A stretch of 64,000 nt of DNA from Enoplosus armatus (Eukaryota; Chordata; Actinopteri; Centrarchiformes; Enoplosidae): assembly GCF_043641665.1 (NCBI RefSeq), contig NC_092184.1:18404108-18468107 (forward strand), written 5' to 3'. The notes under the pieces were generated by a model. The model ran no database searches and was not told the DNA's origin. It was given only the letters and a program-made list of their open reading frames with translations. How positions within the stretch are numbered: the first letter of the stretch is position 1; each line of letters begins with the position of its first letter. Both the position numbers and the translations under genes were made by a program. Positions 51,501 to 63,141 of the stretch are shown in pieces.

Positions 51501-51606
51501 CTTCACCTTCTCTTGCATCTCTTTCCTCACCGCCTCCACTTCGTCCTGTGCTGCCCGAGCCACCGTCATCTGCCGGGTCACCTCTGCGTTCTACACACAG
51601 AAACAG

Positions 51607-51654
<48 letters not shown>

Positions 51655-54600
51655 GGACACAGATGCAGACACGCAGAGAAACACATCAACATAATTAGGA
51701 CAGAAGCTGGCTCTTCAGCTTCGGGGGAAATATAAGAGGACAGCAGGAGGACAGAATTTAAATTTAACTTTTTAAAAAAAATTATTTTTTTTTAGGAGGG
51801 GACAAGGACACAGAGAAGGATTTCATGAACATGTAGCACAAGCAAGACTCGTCTTCCTCACCTTCCTCAGCAGGTCTGCATGACTCTGAACCAGCTCAGA
51901 GTACTTCTCCTTCAGTTTGGTGTAGCGCTGCTCATTGGCCTGAGCTTTTTCTGGTTAGAGACACACAACAGAGACAAAACATCAGACATGCACAGTTATT
52001 AGGTGACACAGTAAATGACTGCAGGAACTCCAGCTGAGGAAAACTGTAGGTAAAGACTTAATATATTCTTAGTTTTTCATGTGACAACCTTTAGTCACAG
52101 CTTCGACTTCCTTTTCGCTTCCACTAACGGTTTGACAAATTAGAGGACAAGTGTTTTTAAATCCCCAACTTTTTTTCTGGCCCTATTTTGATATTATTTT
52201 GTCAGAGAATTCCGCTAATACTCACAACAATTAAGTTAAATTTCAACACTTCTTGGTTGAGTCGTGGATACAACAAGGAGCGAACAAAAAAACAAATAAA
52301 AGAAAGAAAATAAAGGGGCAAAAACATAAACCAAGAAGTCTTCACAGCAAGTTAAGTGTGCTGGTGTGTTCAAATATATCTAAATAATGTCCCTTGTTCT
52401 GTATGAGTAGGACACGGCATCTACTGGGGAATGACTTAAAATAATTATCATAGGGATGGGATTTGTCAGACTACACAAAAAAAATGAGGGTAAATCAGCT
52501 TCAACTATTTTCTGAATCATATCCATACAACAACAATACTGTGATTATGTGACCGAGAAGCGACAGTGTGCATGAAGTCCTCAAGGCCTCACTCTCTATC
52601 TCCGTCAGGCTCCGCTGCTCCTTCTCCGTGTCCTCTCTGACCCGCCGCAGGTCGTCCAGCTCGGCCTTCAGGAACTCGCTCTCCCCCACGGCCTGCAGCC
52701 TCAGGTGGCTCTGCTCTGCAAGCTCCGCCTCCAGCTCGTTGACACGCCCCCGCAGCGCCTGACACAAGCGGCCACTCTGGCAAGGGATGGGGGAAGGGTG
52801 AAAAGAAATGAAAGAGAGACGGGTGTGTTAGTGGAAAGCTGATTCACTTGCTTCTTGGGATCCTTTATAGGCGTATTTCTTTGTGTGTGAGACATGAAGT
52901 TTGTTCGCTCTCTCTGAGTAAAATAGAAATGAAAAATAAGTGGTTCTTCTGCTCTTTACCTCCAGTCTGAAGGACTCCAGCTCTTCTTTGAGGGCCTGGA
53001 TCTCCCTCGTCAGCTGTTCAATCAGACGGTCTCTAATGGGGACGGACAAAAAGTAAATCAATTAACTGTATTTTCACAGGTGATTTGTAACAATGAAATG
53101 CTTGATTTCTGTTGGACTTTTGTATGCATCTAATTATACGTCAAATTATGTGTTGCTGTGTTTTGTATATACGAAACAAACACAATCAAACCAAAAGACC
53201 CTTCTGTGATGATATATCAAGTTTATTGGTGCAAATTTAACAGGGAGAATTTTGCTTCTTGGCGATGTTTAAATTGTTATGACAGCTATGATCACACAGA
53301 CAAACGTGATGTTCTCAGGCCTTACTTGTCGTCCTTCCGCATGCCGTTCTGACTGTTGAAGTTGAAGGGGTCGATGGCAGCCGAGGTGCCAAACAGGTCG
53401 TCAAACTTGGTCTCCAAAGCAGCCTGAAAGTTTAAAACAAGAACGTTTAAAAGAAAAATAAAGAGGAAGTACCATTTTATTGTTGGTTGGGCTTTAATCA
53501 TTAACTAACTGCATAGTTACAGTTATTCTAATACCGATTAAGATTCACAGCAAAAAAAAAATGTTGTGAGTCTCTATTAAACGTCCCCATCTGCTTGTTC
53601 ACCAGCTATGACACAGGTGTTTTGCAGCTGGATTGTGATCCAGGTGTTTTACAGCTCGATTGTCGGCCCAAAATCAGCCATTAATTACCTCATTATCTCC
53701 AAATATGTTTTTTTTTTTGCCAAGTTCAGCTTCAACAGCCAGCTACGTGACAGTCGATATAAAACACCATGACATGCCAGCATAAATATAAGCCAGATGT
53801 TTAGAGTAGTCTCACCGAGAATCTAACAAATATGTGGCTTCACATGGGAGTCTATTCATGTTGTCTTGTTAAGTTACCGGCAGCACGGGGACGTCCGTGT
53901 CCACCAGGTCGTCCGTCTCCACCACATGCTCCGACTCGGGGGACGACGACTCAGCGGGGATCACGACCACGGGGCTGATGTGCTCCGACAGAGCCGACGC
54001 ACGCAGGAAGTTCGGAGGGTTCTGCAAGAAACACAAAGCACAATTTCAATCACTATATCATTTTTATTTAGGTCTTTTGAGAATTTAGGGAAGGATGTGC
54101 ATAATGCAGCTATAAGTGTCCCAAAATGTCTTTTTTCCCCTGAAAGTCTGATCTTTGTTATATGTTAAAACAACTAAATGGAAGTGCATTTTTCCTATTC
54201 AGATCTAAATTACATCAATAACTGGTTCCTACATCCAACATAGATTGCAAGACTCAAATCAGTTCACCTGTATCTCCTTGAAAGTGAGTTAATCATTTGC
54301 CTCATGGCAGAATTTTAGTGTCCATAGCAACTTGTCACAGCGAGGTTTAGCACATAGAGTAGGATGAGGTGCAACAATGAAGACGAAAGCATTAAAAACA
54401 GACTCAAGAGGCACACACGCTGTACTCTAATACACTGAAAAAATGTCACTTATTTGAATATTGAAATTTAGTCCGTAAATACACGGTGTGAACTGAATGT
54501 GTTTTCTCATTTCGATTCATATCATATGTAGCAGCGTATATAAATATATATACTTTTATATGCTGCTACTGCCACAGCATGTCAGTAAAATGTGAGGTTG

Positions 54601-56622
54601 ATGTGAAAAAGGAAGACATACAATATAATAAGACATCATAAGATTTAAGGAAGACACTAAAGGACACCTGAGCTCCTATCAAGTCTATAAACAACTGGTA
54701 TATGAAGTTAAACTTTTAAAAGATGGAGCTTTTCGATGGGAAATTAATGAACAAATTGGTAAACAGAAACCTGAAACAACCGTTAACTTTGGGGCTTGGG
54801 CGTGGTTAAAATGTGGAAAATGTCGGGTCCTCACCTCAGGCAACTGTGGGATCTGAATCAGCCTCTTGAAATACTGCAAGTTACTGGAGCGATAGAACAG
54901 ACTCTTTAACCTGAAACAGAGAGACAGAGAGGAAAGGACCGACAGAAGGAGGAACAGACAGAGAACCAGAGTGAGAAGGACAAAAGAGTCTGACTTCGGA
55001 AATAAATTCAACGTGGTACTCAGAGCTCAGTCCTCGAGGTCACACTCATGAGTGTACAGTGAAACCGTGACGGACTGCAAGTGAACGTCATACTTCTTAA
55101 ACTGTTCCTGGAAGCGATCTCTGTGTCCCTGGAGAGTGTCTGCTGGAAGGCCTGCAAGCACACACACAAAACACAAACACATTAGTGCTGCAACACCAAA
55201 GGTGTTCAGGTATTCTGTGTATATACATACTATAAATACTTCTTTAACTCCGAGAGGAGCATGCCATCTTTGAAGAAAAACGTCGCCCATTAGTAAGTAT
55301 TCTCACACATTATTTCTGTACTGCAGGACGTTTAAGAGCTAAAGGCAAAGCTAGAAACTCAACAGCTGAATCCACTGCTGCTCAAGAGGCAGTGGATGTC
55401 ACGCTGGAGCTACTCGTGATGCACACGAGTGATTCAAGAGAATTCATCATCAAAATTTGTAGTATGAAAGTATGAATGACATTCACAAGTGGTCTGATGT
55501 ACGAGTCATGTATGCCCTAATCTGAATGACTTTTATAATTGTTAATATAATAATTGTATTTTTTTAGTTTAAATATGATGCCAGAATCAACTGAAATAAA
55601 ATGTCACCAAAATAAACTTAAGACTGCATTAATATAATAGGCTGCATTAACAGCAATTGTTTCAGGTCCCGTAATACAAAAATTGACTGGAGCTGCAACT
55701 ATTTTGATAATCGATTAATAGATTCTGTCATTTTTTTAAGCACTAAAATGCCATGCATGATATCAAATGAAATATCTTTTGGTTTCAGACTGTTGGTCAC
55801 CCAAATAAGGTTTAAACTCTAGTTCACGTCGGTTAACAAGTTCATTTTAGCACGACAACTCAACTGATGACCACTGATTTCTAGCACTGAAAAAAGTTCA
55901 TAAACAATGCACACGGGCAGCCTTCACTGTGTACTATTTCTACTGAGTCTGCAGTTGTGCAGTTTGACCAACAGAGGTGAGCGCCACTCACAGGAGTGCA
56001 GCTTAAACAGCAGCTTGACGGTGTAGTCATACAGGTGGCTGCTGTCCAGGATGACTTGGATGAGGGGGGCCAGGCGACACTGTCCCGCCGCCGTCACCGA
56101 CACCGACCGAGACATGTCTAGAGAGCTGAATACTGGGAGGGGAGAGAGAAACACGCACCCGATCAATAGATGCATTCACAAGATCAATACATACCCACGC
56201 AGTCTGATGTGAATCAGGCATCATCACAAACACAGCAGGAGTCGCCACACTCACACCTCAGTGATTATTAATGCAAACACACACACACACACACACACAG
56301 ACACACAGACAGAGGTGCACAATCATGAATTTTTCATGAATCAATCAAGTTGCTGTGCTCTCTATTCATTTCACTGCCTCCGCCACTAAAATCAACTAAT
56401 AAAACGGTTGAAAGAAACATGCAGCTCATTCTTTTTTATTGGAAAAAAAAAAGGTTTTAAGTGGAGCAGCAACCTGAACACTGACAGGATTGTCTGACTC
56501 CCACTCTGCCTCCATCACTACGCCCCTCTTTCATTTCCCTGCCACCCTGCTCACACCACCCCCAAAGCCAGGCCCCGAGAGCCTCTGTGCGCTGCAAGAG
56601 GTGTGGTTTCCTGCACGGCCAG

Positions 56623-56706
<84 letters not shown>

Positions 56707-59700
56707 CATACACAAACACACACACACACACGGACACCTCAGGCCTGGCCTCTTTACCCCTGGATGACGTGATGCTTTTAAAATACACCAGACCGGAGGA
56801 GGAAGCTGACAAGGGCTTTGAGATTTGGGGTGTGAGGTAACACAGACTCCATGAGAGAAAAAGTTGCACATTTTGTCCTGAACACTAATGTAGAGACATG
56901 TTTTTCTCTAGAAAGAGGAGGAGGAGATAACATCATCATCATCATCATCAGGATGTAGAATGAAGGGCATCATACATAGAAACAAGACAGTAATTTCCTC
57001 CTGCTCATTTATGAATGGGAGCACATGGCTTTTCCTGGATTTCTCATGCACTCCCGGTCACATTCCAGCCGTCTATTTTTAGTCCTGTCCATCCTTTAGG
57101 AGGCATTAACACAGGATGACTCACCCAGACAACAACAGGGCCACAGTACAGTACGCAACCACTAATAGTGTCGTAGCAGACTCAGTCAGACGAGGTGGAA
57201 CTCGTCTATCATCTACAGCATCTATTTCTGTCCACCATTATGTACAGCACACCTATCAGTCGGACTGCATCTGTCAAAGCGTGAATATCAATCTGTGTGT
57301 TTGTGCCAGATGAGCACAGCTGGCGGCACAGAGCATGCAAGTCAGACGAGAATAGCTTACCGCCCAGGAAGAGGTTGAGCTCACACTCCAGGTAGTCAAA
57401 CATCTCAACGGTCAACTGGAAGCTAAAGAGGGGAGATGCACAAAGAGAGGCGACCATTTTCTTTTTAACATGCTTTCAGGAAACTGATCGAGGAGTGTAA
57501 GAGAGAGCTTTCACACAGATGTAATTCCTCTCTCTCACACGCCAGCATCACTGCTGCTTCACACTGAAATGATCCTGCTCGGTCAAGAGCTCCACAAAAT
57601 GTGATTTTCTAGTCGCAGATGAGTGTTTTTCCTGTGTTTTCCCAAATCAAGAACATTACTGGACCATTTACTTCCTGCATTCTGATTGGCTGAGTCACGG
57701 TCAAAGCTGGAGTAAAATACCCCAAAATAATGCACATGCACACAGCATGAATGTAAAGTGCAGTGGATCCCAACCCTGGAATAACTCTGAGGGGTTGTTA
57801 AAGTGATAACACATTTCAAATGCACAAAATTATTATTAATCATTATTTTTTTCCCCACCACTTTGGTTGAACCTCTGATGAGTGATTACTGGTGGACATT
57901 AGCTTGTTTTAAGGGGTGACGAGGCAAAAAGGAAACACTAGTATTGTAGTTATTAGCAAAACTAATGTGCTTGGAGGGAGACGAAAACAATGAACAACAA
58001 ACCCTCTGCTCTCCATTTGTTTGTCTTTACTTGCACACATAACTTTAATTCATTTGATTATTTCTGACTAGACGTTTTTATCTAATGCTTGTGATTTTAA
58101 GACGGTGTGAAGAATAAGCTTTGGTGGTAGAATAACATTTAATTATGACTGTCAGATTGATCAAAATTTTAAAAATGTGTTAACCATTTGAATTTTTAAA
58201 CATTTTATTTTACTAACTTGCGCTGAACAACACCTCCTGACTGTTCTAAAATGATCATGATGAATAATCCCTGCAGCTCATTCATGTATGAATCATGATT
58301 AAAGTATTCATCCAAATAAATTTCATTTCACACTTTGAGAAACAACACTGAAACTCATTAATATCTGGATCCTGGGGGCCCGGCCAGCACAGCGGTCCTG
58401 CTCGACAACAACCACAATTAATAAGAACAACAGGCGACGCGGCGTCACGACACACTCACAAGTTGTTCACGTCGTTCTCCCCCGCCTCGTCAAGCTGTCT
58501 GTTTGACATCTGCAGGTTGCCGGGGAAACGAGGGTTCTGAAAGAAGAAGACAACAGGAGGAAGCTTGAGGCCGATCCTGACGTCCATCTGAGACGAACAC
58601 ATGACCATTAACATGCTGATAAAACTCGTCTTTAGCCAATAAAGAAATATGGCTGTACTTAATGTACTTAAGTACACATTTGAGGTTGTATTTGAACTAC
58701 TCAATTTCATGCTACTTTATACTTCTACTCCACTGCTTTTACTTAAATTACATTTTCAATGCAGGTACTGTATTGCTTGAATCTTTATATTGCAGTATTG
58801 CTACTTTAACTTGCAATAACTGATTTTTTGGCCACTGGGGAGCAGCGGAAACAAGTTGCAAACACAACATTGATAAACCTGTTAGCACTCATCCAGCAGT
58901 TACAGAGCTTAATTCATTTGGAGTCGTGTTTCTGTCCCACTGATGTCCAATGTCCATTTTACTTTTAGCTTTGTTTTGGTCTCCACCAACTCCTCAGGAG
59001 GATATCTGGCTCTTTAGCTGCAAAATGCTCTGCTATGTTCACCAGCCAGTCGCTAACTCTGTCTGTCTGCTGTTTGGTGCTGAACAGTCAGTGTATAGTA
59101 GGTTTTTAGAGTTTTTAAATAGGCTGAAAACAGCTTCCTGCCGCAGGTGAGAGTGGTGAGAGTGAACCAAAACAGCTATGTTGCAGGCCAAAACAGTCGC
59201 TATAAAGACCTGTAGAGCTGAGGGGAGCTACAGAGTCCCTCATTATTATAATCTACCCCTTTCACATACAAGTAATCATGTGATCCATTGTTGATATTAA
59301 GATTAGAGCAGCTTTAAGTAAAGGATCGGAATACTTCCTCCTGGTAAGTTTTTAAGATGAATCTCTTTGGATCTCTCAGGTAAATGTGTTGTTTGGACCT
59401 CAACTGCTCCTGTGACTCACTGTGTCTCACTAGTTGAAGCAAATCAAAACAAAACGCTGGCTCTGAATCAAAACAGGCTGGATTTACATAAAACTGCAGC
59501 ACTAAAATCTGTGAAAACAGTTCCGGTTTCTCTGCTGCCTGGAAAGGTTAACTAGCCAAAAACTGTCTGAAGTTTAGTGCCATTTCCTCGTGGTGAGCAG
59601 GTGTGAGGAATACTTTAAACGTCACCTCATTCTGTTTAGAAAATAATGCTAAAATAAGGCACGATTTTTCTTTTGAAACAGGCTCGTACGCAGTAGATGG

Positions 59701-60258
59701 TGATTATTTGGCAAGTAAAAATTATCCAGGCAGATATCCTCTTTAGTTCACCAGCTTTTAGTTTTGTTAAAAGTTAATATGAGACTGTGTTTACAGGAGC
59801 TGATTATTGATTAATTGACCTTTATCTTGCGTGTGGCTTATAGATCAACCTGCATGTTGAAGTATGAGCAAATTTAGTAAATACAGGATACAGAGGGGGC
59901 AAAACTGCCCTCAGAGAATTAGCAACAACTAACCGCATTTTCCTGTGATAGCATCAACGCTGCCTTACGGTCCCTGCACCGCTCTGTCTCATAAAAAGAC
60001 TACATTACGGATTCTTGAGAGGCCATTACTGTAAAAGCCAGAACCCCCACACCCCACCACCTCCACCCCTCCTCCGCAGAGACACACTTGCACTAAAAGG
60101 AGAGTCTGAGACAAAGATAATGAGTGACGAGGGAGACTGGCGCTGGGTTTTATAGGCCAGGCCAACTCACTTTGATGTGAAACTCCATTTTGGTGATGAG
60201 CAGTTTGAGGTAGATGCTGCACAGCTTCCCATAGCCTTCACTCAGGTGACCCTAGGGG

Positions 60259-60290
<32 letters not shown>

Positions 60291-63021
60291 ATGAGAGACA
60301 TTAAGAGAAAGAAGAGAGACATGATCAAAAGGTAGAAATAATATTTTCCCCTCCTTGAAGACTCAGAGGAAGCAAATCACTTGGTATTTTGAGAAAATTC
60401 GTTGTGGCACTTTGGCTGAAGGCAGCACACAGTAAACATGAAAAGACTGAGCACAACTACACAAACTAAAAGCAAAGCAGCCAAAATAATCTTGACTGAA
60501 AAACACCAGCTGACTTCTGGAGCAGGTTCAGTTCACTCTGGGTGAAAATGTCCCTGGACAAAGTTGAACAGAGTAGTGATTTGGCCAATTGCTTCTCACT
60601 TCCTTTTTCCTTGAGCCTGGGAGTGCGGGAGGTGATGACACAACAGGAAAGAGAGGGCACAACCCCCCGGTCACAGGGACCACACTTCCTGTATCCTCCT
60701 GCCTAGTGACTTCAGCAAAAAACTGAGCAATAAAAAAACAAAGAGTAAATCCAGGAATACAGAGCGGAACAGGCTCTCCACCCGAGCAAATGTTGCTTAA
60801 GACATAACTGAAGAGTGACTGTTCAGATGTTGTGGCTTAATGGAGTGCAGTCCTTACACGTTTACACAATAAACCACATGAATGTCATCAGGGGTGTCTG
60901 CAGCAATACTTTGAAGACACTTGTGCTCACTTAGAACAATGCAGGTGTTGTCACCAGTAAGACTTTCTACACTAACCTTTGATTTTTAGCTCCGGCACCT
61001 CAAAAAACAGGTGAGATTCCCCGCAGAGAAGAAGCTAGCAGACGATGTTATGTAATATTACTGTCTGTTAGCCACAACATGTAGCTGGCAGGCGATGTGT
61101 CGTGAGCTCTGACAATCACACTTGGCGTTGTCCATCACGGCAGCAGACTGACTAGAAACAATCATGTCAACTGATGACCATAGCTACTCTAATGCTAATA
61201 AACAAAATACAAGCTTCCTTACTATTCTCCTTATTTTTAAGGGTAAATCAACATGTGCATGTTGCACTTCTGGCCACATTCCCATCGTGATGTCAGAAAA
61301 AGGGGTTTTCCAGCTGCTCAAAAGCCAGACTTGGATAGGATTACTGGGAGTTGGGTAATGAAATATTTCCTCTCCTCCCTTGAAATAAAAGTTGTCGTTC
61401 CTGGCTGCCTTTAAGCCGCTGCCAAATTACAGGAGCTGGTTCTGTAATAGACAATGAAATGCTGCTGGAAAATCATGTGACCTACATCCCCCATGGACTT
61501 TTAATATTAGTATTATCTACTGCTAATTATGTAGCTGCAATTCACTTATTAACAGACAGATGCAAACTACTTAAATGTCTCTTCCTGAATGTCGATTCGT
61601 TTTTACAACAATAAAAGGATCGGTGTCTGCGATACATGTAGCTCTCTACACATAAAATCAGTCTGTTCATCAGTCTCATCCATGTTTAATTATTTAATAT
61701 TCAAACTGAAGAGTCACCAGTAGAGAAGATCCACTATTACATAAGGGCGTACCCCTTAGACTTGTGACTGCATGCTGTGACCACATTAATATAATAATCT
61801 CTGTGTCCTTACCCACATCCTGCTCATATCAGTTAGATCGGCCTTGTTCCTCATGGAGTCCTTTATCACCTGGAGGGACAGCAGCGGAAACAAGGGAGGA
61901 GGGGGACCAAGCAGGGGGGGGAGAATTGATATAACAGATGAGGTGTGACATAAGCTGAAGAATGAATCATTAGCAAAAAAAAATAGTGTTGTGTATGAAG
62001 TTTTCAGCGGATAACTGACTTTAACACAAGTCTACATTTACAAGGCGATCACACAGCTGCAGAGGAACAGATAAGAGGTCAGGTCAATGGTTCACAGTGT
62101 TACGGGGCATCATCATCTTTACGTACGTTCGGATGGCCGTCTCGCAGCAGCTTGTGGAAGACGTGGCAGAACTTCCAGCAGAGCACCGCGTTGCTGGATA
62201 GAGGAAGCCGGTTGACCGCTGCCCAGAAAGTGTGGGCGCCTTTCTCATGATGGGTCCCCAGGATGCAGGGTGACGGGGACAGTCAAGGATCACTGGGTTA
62301 GAGTGCATGGAAGTAGTCTGGCACATGACAAACGTTACATTTCATCATCTCTTTTTCTTTGTCTTTTTATTTCTCTGCCTCCATCACAGGGATGTCACTC
62401 TGATGTACTTAAAGATCCTTTTTATTTATGTATTTACAAATCTTCACCAATCTTCATTCAGAAAAGCCATATTTTGAATATTCATCTTTATGTCCCCACA
62501 TGGCCAAAAGTTGTTGTTTCTCTTGGTGCAAGAAGACACTGCTTACCATAGTTGAAATGAAGTCTAAGATCAGACAAGGCTTTTGTTAATTGAAAATAAA
62601 GACGAAAAACACAAATGAGCTTGTCATGATGTGCAAGAGTCTGCACTCCTAAGTAAAACATGTTTTAATTATTTATTTTCACTGCAGATGGCGTTTTAAA
62701 AGCCAAATTGTTTGTTTTAAAACATAAATACAAATTATTTCCCAAATCTTTTTTGAACAGTTGATAATGAGCCCTTGATATTTTGAATTTAGTTCCTCCA
62801 TCTCCCTGGGATTTTGAATGATGATGTGTTGTCCTTTTAAAATGGGAGAAAACTCCAAACAGCACTCCTCTGTCTGTGAAGCTTTGTGTTTTGTTTCATA
62901 CATGACTAAATTAGCTCTGCAGCAGGGCCATGTGTAGATGATGGGGTTACACTAAGTTTGTTGTTTTGATCTTGAACTAACGTAACCCTCCAGCCATGGA
63001 GAAACAGACCCCCCCCCCCCC

Positions 63022-63065
<44 letters not shown>

Positions 63066-63141
63066 ATATGAGGATATTCCTGGCATGCTTCTCTTTGACA
63101 GCGACCTCCTGTGTGTTGATGGCCTTATTGATGCTGACAGC
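41377..63141 (-). CDS. hip1: Huntingtin-interacting protein 1, 30 exons in window, N-terminal exon off the right edge
   Basis: Conceptual splicing of 30 exons keeps one frame for 3027 bases, 1008 aa plus stop; human HIP1 has 1037 aa, and the missing ~40 residues equal its first exon. Order: an ANTH phosphoinositide-binding domain, a region with clathrin- and AP2-binding motifs, a long coiled coil, then a talin-like I/LWEQ (THATCH) actin-binding domain. HIP1 links clathrin-coated pits to actin at the plasma membrane. Blocks such as YRSSNLQYFKRLIQIPQLPE and MLNKSRAVDTGIK favour HIP1 over HIP1R, and tmem120a nearby fits human 7q11.23. All introns are GT-AG except the one between the first two exons in the window, which is AT-AC. 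The C-terminus is short (GEEGGTG) compared with human. Exon details are in the three block entries. Confidence 0.95.
43470..43735. repeat. TTAATCG-type teleost repeat, third copy
   Basis: TTATCGACTAATCTGCCAGT and CTCAATTAATCGTTAC on the left, ACCAACAGTCGAAAACCAAG in the middle, and AATCGGTTAATCGACTAATG followed by TTTCAGCTCTAGCCC on the right. It is the most complete copy of the family seen at 19143 and 21255, and it lies in a hip1 intron. Confidence 0.55.
48682..54021 (-). other. hip1: hip1 block 2: clathrin/AP2 motif and coiled-coil exons
   Basis: Exons: 53878-54021, 53326-53423, 52960-53032, 52593-52776, 51862-51950, 51474-51590, 51014-51115, 48990-49184, 48682-48829. The first encodes FLRASALSEHISPVVVIPAE and a clathrin-box-like LVDTD (53893-53907). 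The second carries FDDLF (53391-53405), an FxDxF AP2 motif, and DPF (53364-53372). From 53032 onward the product is heptad-rich coiled coil (IEQLTREIQALKEELESFRL; RGRVNELEAELAEQ; KLKEKYSELVQSHADLLRK), which mediates dimerisation and light-chain binding. The last exon, with IIQDSLAQIDDPAHISCTSS, enters the C-terminal helical region. Introns are short to moderate, and two exons have (UG)n or pyrimidine tracts nearby. Confidence 0.9.
51609..51651. repeat. hip1: (CA)n microsatellite beside a hip1 acceptor
   Basis: About 21 CA units on the plus strand, so (UG)n in hip1 pre-mRNA, ending about 19 bases upstream of the acceptor of the 51474-51590 exon. Confidence 0.95.
55685..55790. repeat. TTAATCG-type repeat fragment, inverted
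   Basis: GGAGCTGCAACTATTTTGAT, then AATCGATTAATAGATTCTGT and a TTTGGTTTCAGACTGTTGGTC block. This is the reverse orientation of the 43470-43735 copy, shortened. It lies in a hip1 intron. Confidence 0.5.
56624..56701. repeat. (CA)n microsatellite, about 39 units
   Basis: The longest pure CA tract in the window; (UG)n on hip1 pre-mRNA. It lies in the intron between the 57361-57422 and 55992-56132 exons, about 490 bases from the acceptor. Confidence 0.95.
58640..58810. repeat. Fragment of the CAGTGGTGG-type repeat interior
   Basis: TACTTAATGTACTTAAGTAC, TGCTACTTTATACTTCTACT and CCACTGCTTTTACTTAAATT words match the interior of the element at 3873-4282. The termini are missing. It lies about 100 bases upstream of the acceptor of hip1 exon 58460-58536. 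Confidence 0.45.
60256..60286. repeat. hip1: (GA)n tract serving as a hip1 pyrimidine tract
   Basis: On the hip1 strand this is (CU)n ending in CCCCTAG directly before the acceptor of exon 60171-60251, so the microsatellite is the polypyrimidine tract. Confidence 0.8.
62270..63077 (-). other. hip1: U12-type AT-AC intron of hip1
   Basis: This 808-base intron starts with ATATCCTCAT (hip1 strand; U12 AT-AC donor consensus ATATCCTT) and ends CCCCGTCAC. A branch-site match ATCCTTGAC places the branch adenosine at 62283, 13 bases before the last intron base, within the 10-14 range of U12 introns. Using these ends, the codon split A/CC gives Thr and restores HAR-TCILGTHH exactly as in human HIP1; no GT-AG pair in the vicinity does. 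It would be removed by the minor (U11/U12) spliceosome. Confidence 0.88.
63009..63060. repeat. hip1: C16 run followed by (CA)n, just inside the U12 intron
   Basis: The C run (63009-63024) and CA repeat (63024-63060) read as (UG)n then G16 on hip1 pre-mRNA, starting about 18 bases downstream of the AT-AC donor. Confidence 0.9.

Larger units (their letters stand above)
54835..63141 (-). other. hip1: hip1 block 1: ANTH-domain exons
   Basis: Exons: 63078-63141, 62127-62269, 61813-61869, 60171-60251, 58460-58536, 57361-57422, 55992-56132, 55094-55151, 54835-54910. They encode SINKAINTQEVAVKEKHAR (the basic phosphoinositide-binding segment), TCILGTHHEKGAHTFW, WKFCHVFHKLLRDGHPN, HLSEGYGKLCSIYLKLL, NPRFPGNLQMSNRQLDEAG, QLTVEMFDYLECELNLF, LDMSRSVSVTAAGQCRLAPL and YRSSNLQYFKRLIQIPQLPE. 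Every junction restores the human reading exactly. The junction R/T between the first two exons requires AT-AC splicing. The first exon begins in frame with an acceptor (CACAG) at 63142, so residues before it lie beyond the right edge. Confidence 0.92.

Noticed and set aside
63040..63077. GT-AG splicing of the hip1 exon using a GT in the downstream TG repeat
   Set aside because: It would insert residues absent from the family and lose the exact Arg-Thr-Cys junction that AT-AC splicing restores.
41377..63141. hip1r instead of hip1
   Set aside because: Some residues (DDPAHISCTSS) look HIP1R-like, but the YRSSNLQYFKRLIQIPQLPE block, the DTGIKMEVNER junction and proximity to tmem120a favour hip1.
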